From positions 372,001-436,000 of the forward strand of contig JADJTI010000004.1 of the NCBI GenBank assembly GCA_016711265.1: a stretch of DNA of 64,000 bases. Reading direction: 5' to 3'. The position numbers and the translations under genes are program-made. The stretch is from Austwickia sp. Lineage in GTDB: Bacteria > Actinomycetota > Actinomycetes > Actinomycetales > Dermatophilaceae. The notes under the pieces were generated by a model. The model was not told where the DNA came from. It saw only the letters and a program-made list of their open reading frames with translations, and searched no databases. This document shows, piece after piece, positions 16,402 to 24,887 of this stretch (positions within the stretch are counted from its first letter, which is position 1; each line of letters begins with the position of its first letter).

Positions 16402-17628
16402 GTGACCGCTCAGGCCCCGCCCCCGCCACCTGCCGTCGGAGAAGGCCAGGCCCATCGCCTGCGCACCCACGACCTGCCCTATCCCCTGGTGGTCGCGGCC
16501 GCCTGGGCCTGGCGCCTCATCGTCGTCGCGGTCGCGTTGGCCGCCCTGGTGGCCATGCTGCGCACGATCAGCCTGGTCGTCGTACCGATCGCCGTCGCAC
16601 TGCTGCTGAGCGTGCTGCTGTGGCCGGCAGTACGCGGGCTGACCAACCGCACCGGGCTCTCCCGCGGAGTCAGCGCGCTCATCATGGTGATCGCGCTGAT
16701 CACCTTCGTGGTGGGCCTGCTGACGCTCACCGGAACGCAGATCGCCGCGGGCATGGTGGACATGCGAGCCAGCGCCGAGCAGGGCTTGGGCCAGATCACC
16801 GACTGGCTGCGCGACGGCCCGCTGCACGTCTCCGGGGACCAGCTCCAGAGCTACCTGAAGACCCTGCAGAACAGCCTGCGGGAGAACCAGTCCGCCCTGA
16901 CCAGCGGGGTGTTGGCGGCCGGTACGTCGGCGGGTCACTTCCTCATCGGGATGCTCGTCAGCCTGATCGCGACCTTCTTCTTCCTCGCCGAGGGTGACAA
17001 GATCTGGCGCTTCGTGGTCCGGATGCTGCCCGCCCCGGCCCAGGAACCGACGTACCAGGCCTCCCGGCGAGGGTGGGTGAGCCTGGGCTCCTACGCGCGC
17101 ACCCAAGTCCTGGTCGCGGGGGTGGACGCCGTCGGGATCGGCCTGGGCGCCTTGGTCCTGGGCCTGCCGTTCGTGGTGCCACTGACGTTGTTGGTCTTCC
17201 TGAGCTCGTTCATCCCGATCGTCGGGGCGATCGTCTCCGGGGCGGTGGCCGTGCTGGTCGCGTTGGTTGTCAAGGGCCCGGTGATCGCGTTGATCATGCT
17301 CGGCGTGGTGCTCCTGGTCCAGCAGCTCGAATCGCACGTCCTCCAGCCGTTCCTGATGGGCAAGGCGGTGGCGCTGCATCCGCTGGCCGTGATCGCGGCC
17401 GTGGCCATCGGGTCCTACCTGTTGGGCATCGTGGGCGCGCTGTTCGCCGTACCGTTCCTGGCCGTGTTGAACAGCGTGATTCGCTATTACTACGGCCAGG
17501 ACCAGTTCCCCGACCTGGGCACCGATCCGATGCCTGCGGCCACGGTCGATGAGCACCGGGACCCCAAGGCCGAGCATCACGTTCAGGATGTCGAGGACGG
17601 CGAAGGCGTGACCAGCGGCCGGACGTAG
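16402..17628 (+). CDS. AI-2E family transporter-like permease
   Basis: Polytopic membrane protein of 408 residues with the AI-2E (PerM/TqsA) pattern. Paired helices at about 28-80 are followed by a long amphipathic segment of about 90 residues. Further helices and the conserved FLSSFIPIVGAIVSGAVAVLVAL, LLVQQLESHVLQPFLMGKAVALHPL segments occur, shown here in part (FIPIVGAI, QQLESHVLQP). Family members export autoinducer-2 or act as Na/H antiporters or in unknown transport. GTG at 16402 is favoured by CCAGGAG 8 bp upstream over GTG at 16396. Its last 46 bp overlap the end of the convergent oxyR gene. Confidence 0.88.
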   Translation: MTAQAPPPPPAVGEGQAHRLRTHDLPYPLVVAAAWAWRLIVVAVALAALVAMLRTISLVVVPIAVALLLSVLLWPAVRGLTNRTGLSRGVSALIMVIALITFVVGLLTLTGTQIAAGMVDMRASAEQGLGQITDWLRDGPLHVSGDQLQSYLKTLQNSLRENQSALTSGVLAAGTSAGHFLIGMLVSLIATFFFLAEGDKIWRFVVRMLPAPAQEPTYQASRRGWVSLGSYARTQVLVAGVDAVGIGLGALVLGLPFVVPLTLLVFLSSFIPIVGAIVSGAVAVLVALVVKGPVIALIMLGVVLLVQQLESHVLQPFLMGKAVALHPLAVIAAVAIGSYLLGIVGALFAVPFLAVLNSVIRYYYGQDQFPDLGTDPMPAATVDEHRDPKAEHHVQDVEDGEGVTSGRT

Positions 17629-18527
17629 CCCGCCGGCAGCCGCCGCAGGATCGTGGCCACGTCGCTCAGCAAGGGAGCGAAACTGCTGGTCCGGCGCCAG
17701 ACCAGCGCGATGTCCCGGTGCGGCACCGGGTCCCGGAAGCGGCGGAGCACGATTGCCTCCGAAGCCGCCACGGGGGCTCGGACCGCCAGCTCCGGCAGCA
17801 AGGTGATCCCGACGCCCGCAGCAACCATCATCCGCAGGGTCTCCAGGCTGGTCGCCCGGAATCCCGCGCGCTCGCTACCGCCGAACTGCTGACATACCGA
17901 CAGAGCCTGGGCCCGCAGGCAGTGCCCGTCGGCGAGCAGCAGCAGCGGTTCCCCCGCCAGCACCGTCGCGGGCACCGGCTCATCGGCGGCACCCGCAACG
18001 GCCAACCGGTGGCCCGCGGGTACGGCGAGCACGAAGTCTTCGCGGAACAGCGGCTCGCGATGCAGACCGTCGAGCTCGATGGGCAGCGCGAGCACCGCTG
18101 CGTCCAGTCGGCCGTCGGTCAACGCCACGAGGAGGTCGTCGGTCTTCTCCTCGACCAGCAGCAACTCCAGATCGGGCAGCTCGGTGTGCAGGGCCGGCAC
18201 CACGTGCGGAAACAGGTACGGCGCGAGGGTCGGGAACGCCCCAAGGCGCACGGTGCCGGCCCGGGGGTCCCGCGCCTGCCGGGCAATCCCCCGGATGCCG
18301 TCCGCTTCGATGAGGATCGCCCGCGCGCGCGAGACAATCTGCTCCCCGGCCGAGGTGAGCAGCACCTGCCGAGGTCCGCGCTCGATGAGCGGTACGCCCA
18401 GGTGGCTCTCGAGCTTCTTCAGTTGGGTAGACAACGTCGGCTGACTGACGAGGCAGGCGTTGGCCGCCCGGCCGAAATGTCGGTGTTCCGCGAGGGCGAC
18501 CAGGTACTCCAGGTCGCGGAGGTTCAT
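17583..18527 (-). CDS. oxyR: OxyR, LysR-family peroxide sensor
   Basis: Protein of 314 residues with an N-terminal winged helix-turn-helix (MNLRDLEYLVALAEHRHFGR; SQPTLSTQLKKLE) and a two-lobed sensor domain. The redox switch is intact: LADGHCLRAQALSVC contains Cys203 and Cys212, matching E. coli Cys199/Cys208, which form a disulfide on H2O2 exposure. The ATG overlaps the ahpF stop (ATGA), so regulator and enzyme are co-translated. The likely target is the promoter upstream of ahpC, where a palindrome lies. A short convergent overlap with the AI-2E gene occurs at the 3' end. Confidence 0.94.
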   Translation of the reverse strand: MNLRDLEYLVALAEHRHFGRAANACLVSQPTLSTQLKKLESHLGVPLIERGPRQVLLTSAGEQIVSRARAILIEADGIRGIARQARDPRAGTVRLGAFPTLAPYLFPHVVPALHTELPDLELLLVEEKTDDLLVALTDGRLDAAVLALPIELDGLHREPLFREDFVLAVPAGHRLAVAGAADEPVPATVLAGEPLLLLADGHCLRAQALSVCQQFGGSERAGFRATSLETLRMMVAAGVGITLLPELAVRAPVAASEAIVLRRFRDPVPHRDIALVWRRTSSFAPLLSDVATILRRLPAGYVRPLVTPSPSSTS

Positions 18528-20098
18528 GTGCTCGCTTCGGCGGGCGCGCTCGTGCGGATCAGGTGGTCGAACGCACTCAGGGCAGCCGTCGAGCCGGCGC
18601 CCATCGCGATGACGATCTGCTTGTACGGCACGGTGGTCGCATCGCCGGCGGCGAAGACGCCCGGGAGCGAGGTGTGGCCGCGATCGTCGATGACGATCTC
18701 GCCGCGGTCGGACAGCTCCAGGCTGCCCCGCAGCCACTCGGTGTTGGGCAGGAGCCCGATCTGCACGAAGATGCCCTCCAGGTCGAGGGTGTTCCCCTGG
18801 CCGGAAACCCGGTCCTGGTAGGACAGGCCGGTCACCCGGTCGCCATCGCCGACCACCTCGGTGGTCTGCGCCGAGAGCACCACGTCGACGTTGGGGAGGC
18901 TGCGCAGTTTGCGCTGCAACACCGCATCGGCCTTGAGTTCGTCGAGGAACTCCAGCACGGTCACGTGGCCGACCACGCCCGCCAGGTCGATGGCCGCCTC
19001 GATGCCCGAGTTGCCGCCGCCGATGACCGCCACCCTCTTGCCCTTGAACAGCGGACCGTCGCAGTGCGGACAGAAAGTCACGCCCTTGTTGCGATAGTCC
19101 TGTTCGCCGGGGACGCCCATGGCGCGCCACCGGGCTCCCGGTGCCAGGATCACCGTGCGGCCGGACAGCCGGGCCCCGCTCTCCGTCTGGACGACGGTCA
19201 GCCCGTCATCCCCGGCGGCTGTCAGTGCGCACACGCGTTGGGCTTTGACGATCTCCACGCCGTACTGGGTGACGTGCTCCTCCAGGGCGGCGGACAGCCG
19301 GGGGCCCTCGGTGTACGGCACCGAAACGAAGTTCTCGATGGCCATGGTGTCCATGACCTGGCCGCCGAAGCGCTCCGCGACCAGGCCCGTGCGGATGCCT
19401 TTGCGGGCGGCGTACACGGCCGCGGCGGCCCCCGCCGGACCGCCGCCGACGATCAGTACGTCGAAGGGTTCCATGGCATTGAGGCGGTCGACGTCGCGGG
19501 CGCTGGCGCCGGTGTCGACTGTGGCGACGATCTCCTCGATGGTCATCCGACCTTGGCCGAAGAGTTCCCCATTGTGATACACGGTTGGTACGGCGAGGAT
19601 CTTGCGTTCCGCGATCTCGTCCTGGAACGCCCCGCCCTCGATCGCGGTATGCCGGATGCGGGGATTCAGCACGCTCATCGCGTTGAGCGCCTGTACGACG
19701 TCCGGGCAGTTCTGGCACGTCAACGACATGTAGGTCTCGAAGACATGCTCGCCCTCGATGGCGCGGATCTGGTCGGCGAGAGTGTCGGAGATCTTGGGGG
19801 CGACCCCACCAACCTGGAGCAGCGCCAGCACCAACGAGGTGAACTCATGCCCCAGGGGAATCCCGGCGAAGCGGACCTCGACGTCGGAGCCGGCCCGGGC
19901 GATGGTGAAGGAGGGCCGCCGGGCGTCATCGTCCCGGCGCTCGTAGCTGACCTGATCGGACAGGCCCGCGATCTGCTGCAGCAGCTCGGCCAGCTCAGCG
20001 GATTTCGGCCCGTCGTCCAGGCTGGCGATCAACTGGATGGGGGTCATCACCCGCTCCAGGTACGTCGTCAACTGGGCGGTCAGATTGCTGTCGAGCAC
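18524..20098 (-). CDS. ahpF: Alkyl hydroperoxide reductase subunit F
   Basis: NADH-dependent flavoprotein disulfide reductase that recharges AhpC. It is 524 residues (E. coli 521). The N-terminal tandem thioredoxin-like domain carries LTCQNCPDVV (CxxC). The FAD site is VLIVGGGPAGAAAA, the second redox pair is FCPHCDGPLF, the NADH site is VAVIGGGNSGIEAA and the C-terminal FAD motif is GVFAAGDATT. Start: GTG at 20098 with GAGGAG 6 bp upstream. Located 100 bp after ahpC with a large hairpin between them, and overlapping oxyR by 4 bp. Confidence 0.95.
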   Translation of the reverse strand: MLDSNLTAQLTTYLERVMTPIQLIASLDDGPKSAELAELLQQIAGLSDQVSYERRDDDARRPSFTIARAGSDVEVRFAGIPLGHEFTSLVLALLQVGGVAPKISDTLADQIRAIEGEHVFETYMSLTCQNCPDVVQALNAMSVLNPRIRHTAIEGGAFQDEIAERKILAVPTVYHNGELFGQGRMTIEEIVATVDTGASARDVDRLNAMEPFDVLIVGGGPAGAAAAVYAARKGIRTGLVAERFGGQVMDTMAIENFVSVPYTEGPRLSAALEEHVTQYGVEIVKAQRVCALTAAGDDGLTVVQTESGARLSGRTVILAPGARWRAMGVPGEQDYRNKGVTFCPHCDGPLFKGKRVAVIGGGNSGIEAAIDLAGVVGHVTVLEFLDELKADAVLQRKLRSLPNVDVVLSAQTTEVVGDGDRVTGLSYQDRVSGQGNTLDLEGIFVQIGLLPNTEWLRGSLELSDRGEIVIDDRGHTSLPGVFAAGDATTVPYKQIVIAMGAGSTAALSAFDHLIRTSAPAEAST

Positions 20099-20125
20099 AG
20101 CGCGCTCCTCGTGCTTGGTCGGCGC

Positions 20126-20159
20126 GTTCGGCGCGCGGTCATCTGACCGCGCGCCGAAC
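20126..20159 (-). terminator. Strong intercistronic hairpin between ahpC and ahpF
   Basis: Perfect inverted repeat with 16-bp arms (GTTCGGCGCGCGGTCA) around a 2-nt centre. It sits between the ahpC stop and the ahpF ribosome site. It may be an attenuating terminator or a 3' stabiliser that keeps AhpC in excess over AhpF. No U-tract is seen. Confidence 0.65.
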
Positions 20160-20198
20160 CTGCGTTCTGCTAGGTCTGCTGGGGGTTGGAGCGCCGAA

Positions 20199-20762
20199 TC
20201 AGATCTTGCCGACCAGGTCCAGCGACGGAGCCAGGGTGCCTTCGCCCTCTTCCCACTTGGCGGGGCAGACCTCGCCAGGGTGCGAGCGGACGTACTGGGC
20301 GGCCTTGATCTTGCGGAGCAGCTCGCTGGCGTTACGGCCGACACCCTCGGGGGTGACCTCCATGTACTGGATGATGCCATCGGGGTCCACCAGGAAGGTG
20401 GCGCGGTCGGCCAGGCCCATGCCCTCGCGCATCACCTGGAAGTTGGTGGTGATGACGCCCGAGGGGTCGCCCACCATGTAGTAGGTGATCTTGCGGATCG
20501 TGTCCGAGGCGTCGTGCCAGGCCTTGTGGACGAAGTGGGTGTCGGTCGAGACGGAGAACACCTCCACGCCGAGCTTGCGCAGTTCGTCGTACTTGTCGGC
20601 CATGTCGCCCAGCTCGGTGGGGCACACGAAGGTGAAGTCGGCGGGGTAGAAGAACACGACCGACCACGTGCCCTGCAGATCCTTCTCGCTGACCTCGACG
20701 AACTCGCCGTTCTTGAAGGCCTGGGCGGTGAAGGGGAGGACCTGCGTGTTGATCAGAGCCAT
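20199..20762 (-). CDS. ahpC: Alkyl hydroperoxide reductase subunit C (peroxiredoxin)
   Basis: Typical 2-Cys peroxiredoxin of 187 residues that reduces H2O2 and organic peroxides. The peroxidatic Cys47 lies in DFTFVCPTEL and the resolving Cys166 in HPGEVCPAKW; the C-terminal tail is full length, as in the E. coli enzyme that partners AhpF. GAGAGG precedes the ATG. It is the first gene of ahpC-ahpF-oxyR. A palindromic AT-rich motif lies about 45-60 bp upstream and is a candidate OxyR operator. Confidence 0.97.
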   Translation of the reverse strand: MALINTQVLPFTAQAFKNGEFVEVSEKDLQGTWSVVFFYPADFTFVCPTELGDMADKYDELRKLGVEVFSVSTDTHFVHKAWHDASDTIRKITYYMVGDPSGVITTNFQVMREGMGLADRATFLVDPDGIIQYMEVTPEGVGRNASELLRKIKAAQYVRSHPGEVCPAKWEEGEGTLAPSLDLVGKI

Positions 20763-20804
20763 GATCTGTGACCTCTCGCTGGGGGTGTCTGAGCTGGATC
20801 TTTC

Positions 20805-20821
20805 GATATCTAACGTATATC
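20805..20821. promoter_or_regulatory. Candidate OxyR operator upstream of ahpC
   Basis: Dyad GATAT - 7 nt - ATATC, 43-59 bp upstream of the ahpC start, in a locally AT-rich stretch. It has the spacing of the OxyR half-site pair (ATAG-N7-CTAT) and the T-N11-A form of LysR-type operators. Linkage to oxyR in the same operon supports autoregulation. The rest of the region between ahpC and the prepilin peptidase gene (20822-21046) shows no other clear signal. Confidence 0.5.
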
Positions 20822-21067
20822 AAACCGAGGTCTTCTTGTAGCTGCTATCAATCGTTGGCGTGTATCTGCGGCATAGCTCGCGCCTATCGCCGCAGGTCGT
20901 CCACGGACCCGGGGCCTTCCGTCCTCGTCCACGTGACCAACGCCACGTACCTGGGGACGCGCTGCTGGTCGGCCGGCGACCGGCCAGTAGTCTCGTCGCT
21001 GAGCCGGGCCGCATTCCCCGCCGTCGACCGCGCTACCGGGCAGGAGGTGAGGCAACTGCACACCTGG

Positions 21068-21757
21068 ATGCCCCCGGTGACGGTGGCGGCCGTGAGTCTG
21101 CTGGTCGCCGTACCGTTGCGCACCGCGCTGGCGCAGCATCCCTACCGGTACGACGACGAGCGGGCCCTGCCGCCACGATCGCACCGCTGGCTGGTGGTCG
21201 CCCTGCCAGTCGCGGGGCTGGCCGTGGCCGCCCGCTGGTGGACCGTCGGCGCGGGCGGCGCCGGATCGGTGACTGCGGGCTTCGCGGCGGCGCTGGTGGG
21301 CACGGCCTACTGCGCGATGCTGCCGCTCCTGGCGGCTCTGGCTGCCATCGACCTCGACGTGCACCGGCTGCCCGATCGGCTGACCGGAGCACTCACGGTC
21401 GGCTGCGCCGTCGCGGTGCTGACGGCCTCGGCCGCCGTGGGCGATAGCGCAGCCCTCGGGCGGTCAACCGTAGCCGGCGCCGGTCTAGGGGTCGGGTACC
21501 TGGTGTTACGCCTCCTGTCCCCGGGACGCGCCGGGATCGGTTTCGGTGATGTCAAGCTCGCGCCCGCCCTCGGGCTGCTGCTGGGTTGGGTGTCCTGGTC
21601 GGCCGTGGTCACCGGCACGCTGCTGGCCTTCGTCGGGGGCGGCGCCTGGGCCTGCCTGCTCCTGGTGACTCGACGCGCCCGGGGCACGGACCGGATCGCG
21701 TTCGGGCCGTTCATGATTCTCGGCACGCTCATCGCGATCGTGCTGGAGGGCCGATGA
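21068..21757 (+). CDS. Prepilin peptidase (A24 family)
   Basis: Polytopic aspartyl protease that removes leader peptides from type IV pilin-like or Tad/Flp pilins. Two active-site Asp residues are visible: AAIDLDVHRLPDRLT and GFGDVKLAPALG; IAFGPFMILG near the C-terminus is also typical. At about 229 residues it lacks the N-terminal methylase-like cytoplasmic domain, as in actinobacterial short forms. The start is uncertain: ATG 21068 is used, but GTG 21047, which overlaps a GGAGG sequence, is possible. The stop overlaps the next gene (ATGA). No pilin genes are in the window. Confidence 0.85.
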   Translation: MPPVTVAAVSLLVAVPLRTALAQHPYRYDDERALPPRSHRWLVVALPVAGLAVAARWWTVGAGGAGSVTAGFAAALVGTAYCAMLPLLAALAAIDLDVHRLPDRLTGALTVGCAVAVLTASAAVGDSAALGRSTVAGAGLGVGYLVLRLLSPGRAGIGFGDVKLAPALGLLLGWVSWSAVVTGTLLAFVGGGAWACLLLVTRRARGTDRIAFGPFMILGTLIAIVLEGR

Positions 21758-22500
21758 CGCTGCTGCTGTCCGGCGCGATCGCCATCGTCATCGGCGCCAC
21801 CCTGCAACGGCTGTGCGGCGCCGGGGTCGGGATGGTGGTGGCGCCGACGCTGGCCCTGGTGTTGGGCCCTGCTGAAGGGGTGCTCGTCACCAACGGCGCT
21901 TCCATGGTCTCCGGCTTCATGATCATGCTGGCGGTCCGTCGCGACGTGGACTGGCGGCGGGCGGCGATCGTGTGCCTCGCCGCGATCCCGGGAGCGTTCG
22001 GGGGCGCCTTGCTGGTCCGAGAGCTGTCTGCCGGGTGGCTCCAAGTGCTCATCGGGGTCACCGTGCTCTCGGGCCTGGCGACCACCGTCGCCTTCCCCCA
22101 GGTGCCCGAAGTCCGCGGCCGAGCCGCCTTGGTCGTCGCCGGGACGTTCGGCGGCTTCTTCAACACCACCGCCGGCGTCGCGGCCCCGGCCATGGTGATC
22201 TACAGCAGGATGGCCCGTTGGGAGCAGCGGTCCTTCGCCGCGACCCTGCAGCCGATCTTCATGACCATGGGCGCGTTGTCGGTGACCACGAAGACGGCCC
22301 TGGGTTCCGTCGGGCCGGCTGGTCCACCGCCGCTCTGGTTCGCCCCGGTCGTGGTCGGTTCCGTGCTCGCTGGAGTGCTCATCGGCGGCCGGCTCTCGCG
22401 ACACGTCAGCAGTGCCGGAGCACGCCGGATGGCGCTGACGGTCGCGAGCATCGGGGCCACGCTCACTGTCGCTCGCGGCCTGGCCCTGCTGGTGGGTTAA
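21754..22500 (+). CDS. TauE/SafE-type sulfite or organo-anion exporter permease
   Basis: Membrane protein of 248 residues with about seven to eight hydrophobic helices and the TauE/SafE repeat pattern, including an N-terminal GAxxxxLxGxGxGxVxxP-like segment (QRLCGAGVGMVVAPTLALV) and a second repeat around GGFFNTTAGVAAPAMVIYS. Family members move sulfite, sulfoacetate, taurine-derived anions or similar. ATG at 21754 overlaps the prepilin peptidase stop, so translation is coupled although no functional link is obvious. Confidence 0.85.
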   Translation: MTLLLSGAIAIVIGATLQRLCGAGVGMVVAPTLALVLGPAEGVLVTNGASMVSGFMIMLAVRRDVDWRRAAIVCLAAIPGAFGGALLVRELSAGWLQVLIGVTVLSGLATTVAFPQVPEVRGRAALVVAGTFGGFFNTTAGVAAPAMVIYSRMARWEQRSFAATLQPIFMTMGALSVTTKTALGSVGPAGPPPLWFAPVVVGSVLAGVLIGGRLSRHVSSAGARRMALTVASIGATLTVARGLALLVG

Positions 22501-22512
22501 CCGCTTACGCCC

Positions 22513-23409
22513 TCACCGGCTGCGCCGGACCCGGTCAAGGATCTCGGCCGCCACCCGCGAGGGCACGGTCTCGGGCAGCCAGTGCCCCGCGGCCACCTCC
22601 ACGAACCGGTAGTCCGCCCGCACATAGTCGCCGCTGCGCGTCGCCGCCACCCGTCCCAGCGCGACGTCGTCGCGGCCCCACACGTACGTGGTGGGCACCC
22701 TCACCAGGTGGGGCGCGGGTTCCCGCCGCGCGTCGGCCACGACGGGCACCACCCCAGCAAACCCGGAGATGACCCGCCGCAGGTTCTTGCGCAGGCCGAT
22801 GGTCGGCGGGGGCATCGCGCGGTACCAGTCGATCGGCCCCGCCAGCGATTCCGACCGGGCGAACCGGGCGGCGTACCGGTCGGCGTGCTCGTCGGGAAGT
22901 CCGGTACGCCGCAGCACCTCCCCGATCCGGGGGGCGAGCAGGCGCTCCGGGAGCAGCGGCAGCTGAAACGCCGTCATGTACCAACTGCGCAGCATTTGGT
23001 CGCTGTGCGTCATCGCCCAGGCCAGGGCCGCAGGGTGCGGGGTGGACAGCACCGTCAGGGTGTCGAAGCGCTCCGGATGGCTGGCTGCGGCCATCCACGC
23101 CACCGCGGCCCCCCAGTCGTGGCCGACCAGGTGCGCCTTTTCCAGGCCGGCGGCCTCCAGCAGGCCCAGCACGTCGCGGACCAGTTCGCGCATCCGGTAC
23201 GCCGCCCGCCCGCGGGGGTCGGCCTGGGCGGCGTACCCCCGCTGGTTGGGGGCCAGGGTGCGCAGGCCCGCGCGATGCAGGACCGGGCTGACGGCGTCCC
23301 AGCAGGTGTTGTCCTGCGGGAAGCCGTGCAGCAGGATCACCGGCTCGCCGTCACCCGGCCCGCCATCGCGCACATCGAACACGAACCCGGCTCGCGTGAA
23401 GCTGTCCAC
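22513..23409 (-). CDS. Alpha/beta hydrolase, epoxide hydrolase/dehalogenase-like
   Basis: Hydrolase of 298 residues. HGFPQ near residue 29 provides the oxyanion hole. The nucleophile elbow is VGHDWGAAVAW, with Asp rather than Ser as nucleophile, as in soluble epoxide hydrolases and haloalkane dehalogenases. The late His is in AAGHWLPE. NQRGYA in the substrate-binding region fits the epoxide hydrolase subgroup. The actual substrate is unknown. Convergent with the TauE-type gene; 12 bp separate the stop codons. Confidence 0.88.
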   Translation of the reverse strand: MDSFTRAGFVFDVRDGGPGDGEPVILLHGFPQDNTCWDAVSPVLHRAGLRTLAPNQRGYAAQADPRGRAAYRMRELVRDVLGLLEAAGLEKAHLVGHDWGAAVAWMAAASHPERFDTLTVLSTPHPAALAWAMTHSDQMLRSWYMTAFQLPLLPERLLAPRIGEVLRRTGLPDEHADRYAARFARSESLAGPIDWYRAMPPPTIGLRKNLRRVISGFAGVVPVVADARREPAPHLVRVPTTYVWGRDDVALGRVAATRSGDYVRADYRFVEVAAGHWLPETVPSRVAAEILDRVRRSR

Positions 23410-23453
23410 GCGCCGAGGGTATCGGCTCGCCCCGCCCGTGTCCGGAGGAGGTC

Positions 23454-24211
23454 TCAGACCGACGCGGTGTAGGCCGCGCCCTGAGTGCTCGGGGCGGTCG
23501 TCGTCGCGCTCCCCGGCTCCTGGGCGCCGAAGTGGCGGTCCTTGCCGCCACGCATCCCGTGACCGGCGCCGCCGGTGCGCACCTCGATGGTCTTCAAGTC
23601 GGAACTGACCTCCACCATCACCGGCGCACCCGCCTTGGTGCCCAGCACGTCGTAGGACCCATCCGGATCCCTGAGCACCTTGCCCACCGTCACCGCGGCG
23701 TCCTTGGCCTTCACCGCCGCGGTCACCTTGGCCGCCTCATCCCCGGTCACCGCCGTGTGCGCATGACGACCGGGACCGTGGGGGCCACCGCGCATCCCGC
23801 GGCCGGGGCCGCCGGTGCGCACCTCGAGCGTCTTCAAGTCCGCACTGACCTCCACCATCACCGGCGCACCCGCCTTGGTGCCCAGCACGTCGTAGGACCC
23901 ATCCGGATCCTTGAGCACCTTGCCCACCGTCACCGCGGCGTCCTTGGCCTTCACCGCCGCGGTCACCTTTGGCCGCCTCATCCCCGGTCACCGCCGTGTG
24001 CGCGTGACGACCGAAGCCGCGGGGACCCTCCGTGGTGTAAGCGGCGGCGCCGTCGGCGCCGGTGGCCTGCACGGTGGTCGGCAGGGGTGGTCGGGAGCTG
24101 GGCGCTGTTGGCGTTGGCCAGACTGAACCCGGCGATCGCCAAAGATCCGCCGGCGACCACCGCGGCGGCGGCGGTGACGATCCGATTGTTCTGGGGCCTC
24201 TTCGTGGGCAT
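23454..24211 (-). pseudogene. Secreted PepSY-like repeat protein, broken by two frameshifts
   Basis: The N-terminus (MPTKRPQNNRIVTAAAAVVA, ATG at 24211 with AAAGGAC upstream) is a signal sequence ending near ANANSAQ. The mature part contains two near-identical copies of a repeat: AAKVTAAVKAKDAAVTVGKV, then DPDGSYDVLGTKAGAPVMVE, then SDLKTLEVRTGG. This resembles PepSY-like proteins that are common in actinobacteria and of unknown role. The reading frame shifts twice. One extra base lies near 24074-24082 (after QLPTTPA). A second extra T is in the run at 23968-23970, which is absent from the parallel position of the other repeat copy (23728-23729). Frame-corrected length is about 250 residues. 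It is a pseudogene, a phase-variable gene or a sequence error. Confidence 0.75.
23551..24013. repeat. Tandem 240-bp intragenic duplication
   Basis: 23551-23772 and 23791-24013 are near-identical direct repeats with a 240-bp period. They encode the two PepSY-like modules. Differences are a few substitutions plus the single T inserted at 23968-23970 in the second copy. Confidence 0.9.
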
Positions 24212-24383
24212 CGCGTGTCCTTTTCGGGCTGGGGGTCGGTTCATGGGGATCGTCGGGATCCCCCGGCTGGTGCTGCTCCGGCGATCTGCGCCGTCCTCTG
24301 AAGATTCGGCGCCCAACCTGTGAGGGACATAAGTGCCGCGTATGGCCCAGGACAGAGCCTGGATCATCGCGTACAACGGACCC

Positions 24384-24887
24384 ATGGCTCGTACCAGCGC
24401 CGGCCTGCTGCCCTACCGGTTCGACGACGACGGCACCCTCCTGGTGTTCATCGCGCACATGGGTGGGCCGCTGTGGGCCCGCCGCGATGCGGGCGGCTGG
24501 TCACTGGCCAAGGGCGAGTACGACGCGGGCACCCAGCAGCCGAAGCAGGTGGCGGCGACCGAGTTCGCCGAGGAGATCGGGGTAGCCGCCCCATCGGGCC
24601 CGTGGCTGGAGCTCGGGGTGTTCTGGATGCCCAGCGGCAAGAGGGTCACCACGTACGCCGTGCACGCCCCGGCCACGCTCGCGTTCGTCGCCAGCAACAC
24701 CTTCGAGATGGAGTGGCCCCGCGGGTCGGGGCGCCGGCAGCAGTTCCCCGAGATCGACGCGGCCCGCTGGTTCCCGATCGAGGTGGCGGCCACCAAGGTC
24801 GTCGCTGGTCAAGTGCCGATCCTGCACGCCCTGACCGAACGGTTGCGCGACGCGGACAGCGATACCCGCCTCAGCCCGACGTGCTGA
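24384..24887 (+). CDS. Nudix hydrolase (COG4119-like)
   Basis: Protein of 167 residues with a variant Nudix box: KGEYDAGTQQPKQVAATEFAEEIGV is the motif region (split here: KGEYDAG, then ATEFAEEIGV), in which the usual RE is TE but the metal-binding EE is present. The N-terminus MARTSAGLLPYRFDDDG is typical of the group of small predicted NTP pyrophosphohydrolases. Substrates may be a damaged nucleotide or a dinucleoside phosphate. ATG at 24384 is preferred to an upstream in-frame ATG at 24333. Its last 17 bp overlap the end of the convergent glycoside hydrolase-like gene. Confidence 0.82.
   Translation: MARTSAGLLPYRFDDDGTLLVFIAHMGGPLWARRDAGGWSLAKGEYDAGTQQPKQVAATEFAEEIGVAAPSGPWLELGVFWMPSGKRVTTYAVHAPATLAFVASNTFEMEWPRGSGRRQQFPEIDAARWFPIEVAATKVVAGQVPILHALTERLRDADSDTRLSPTC

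Noticed and set aside
16402..17628. Dedicated quorum-signal (AI-2) exporter
   Set aside because: The AI-2E family name does not prove AI-2 transport; no luxS or lsr genes are in the window.
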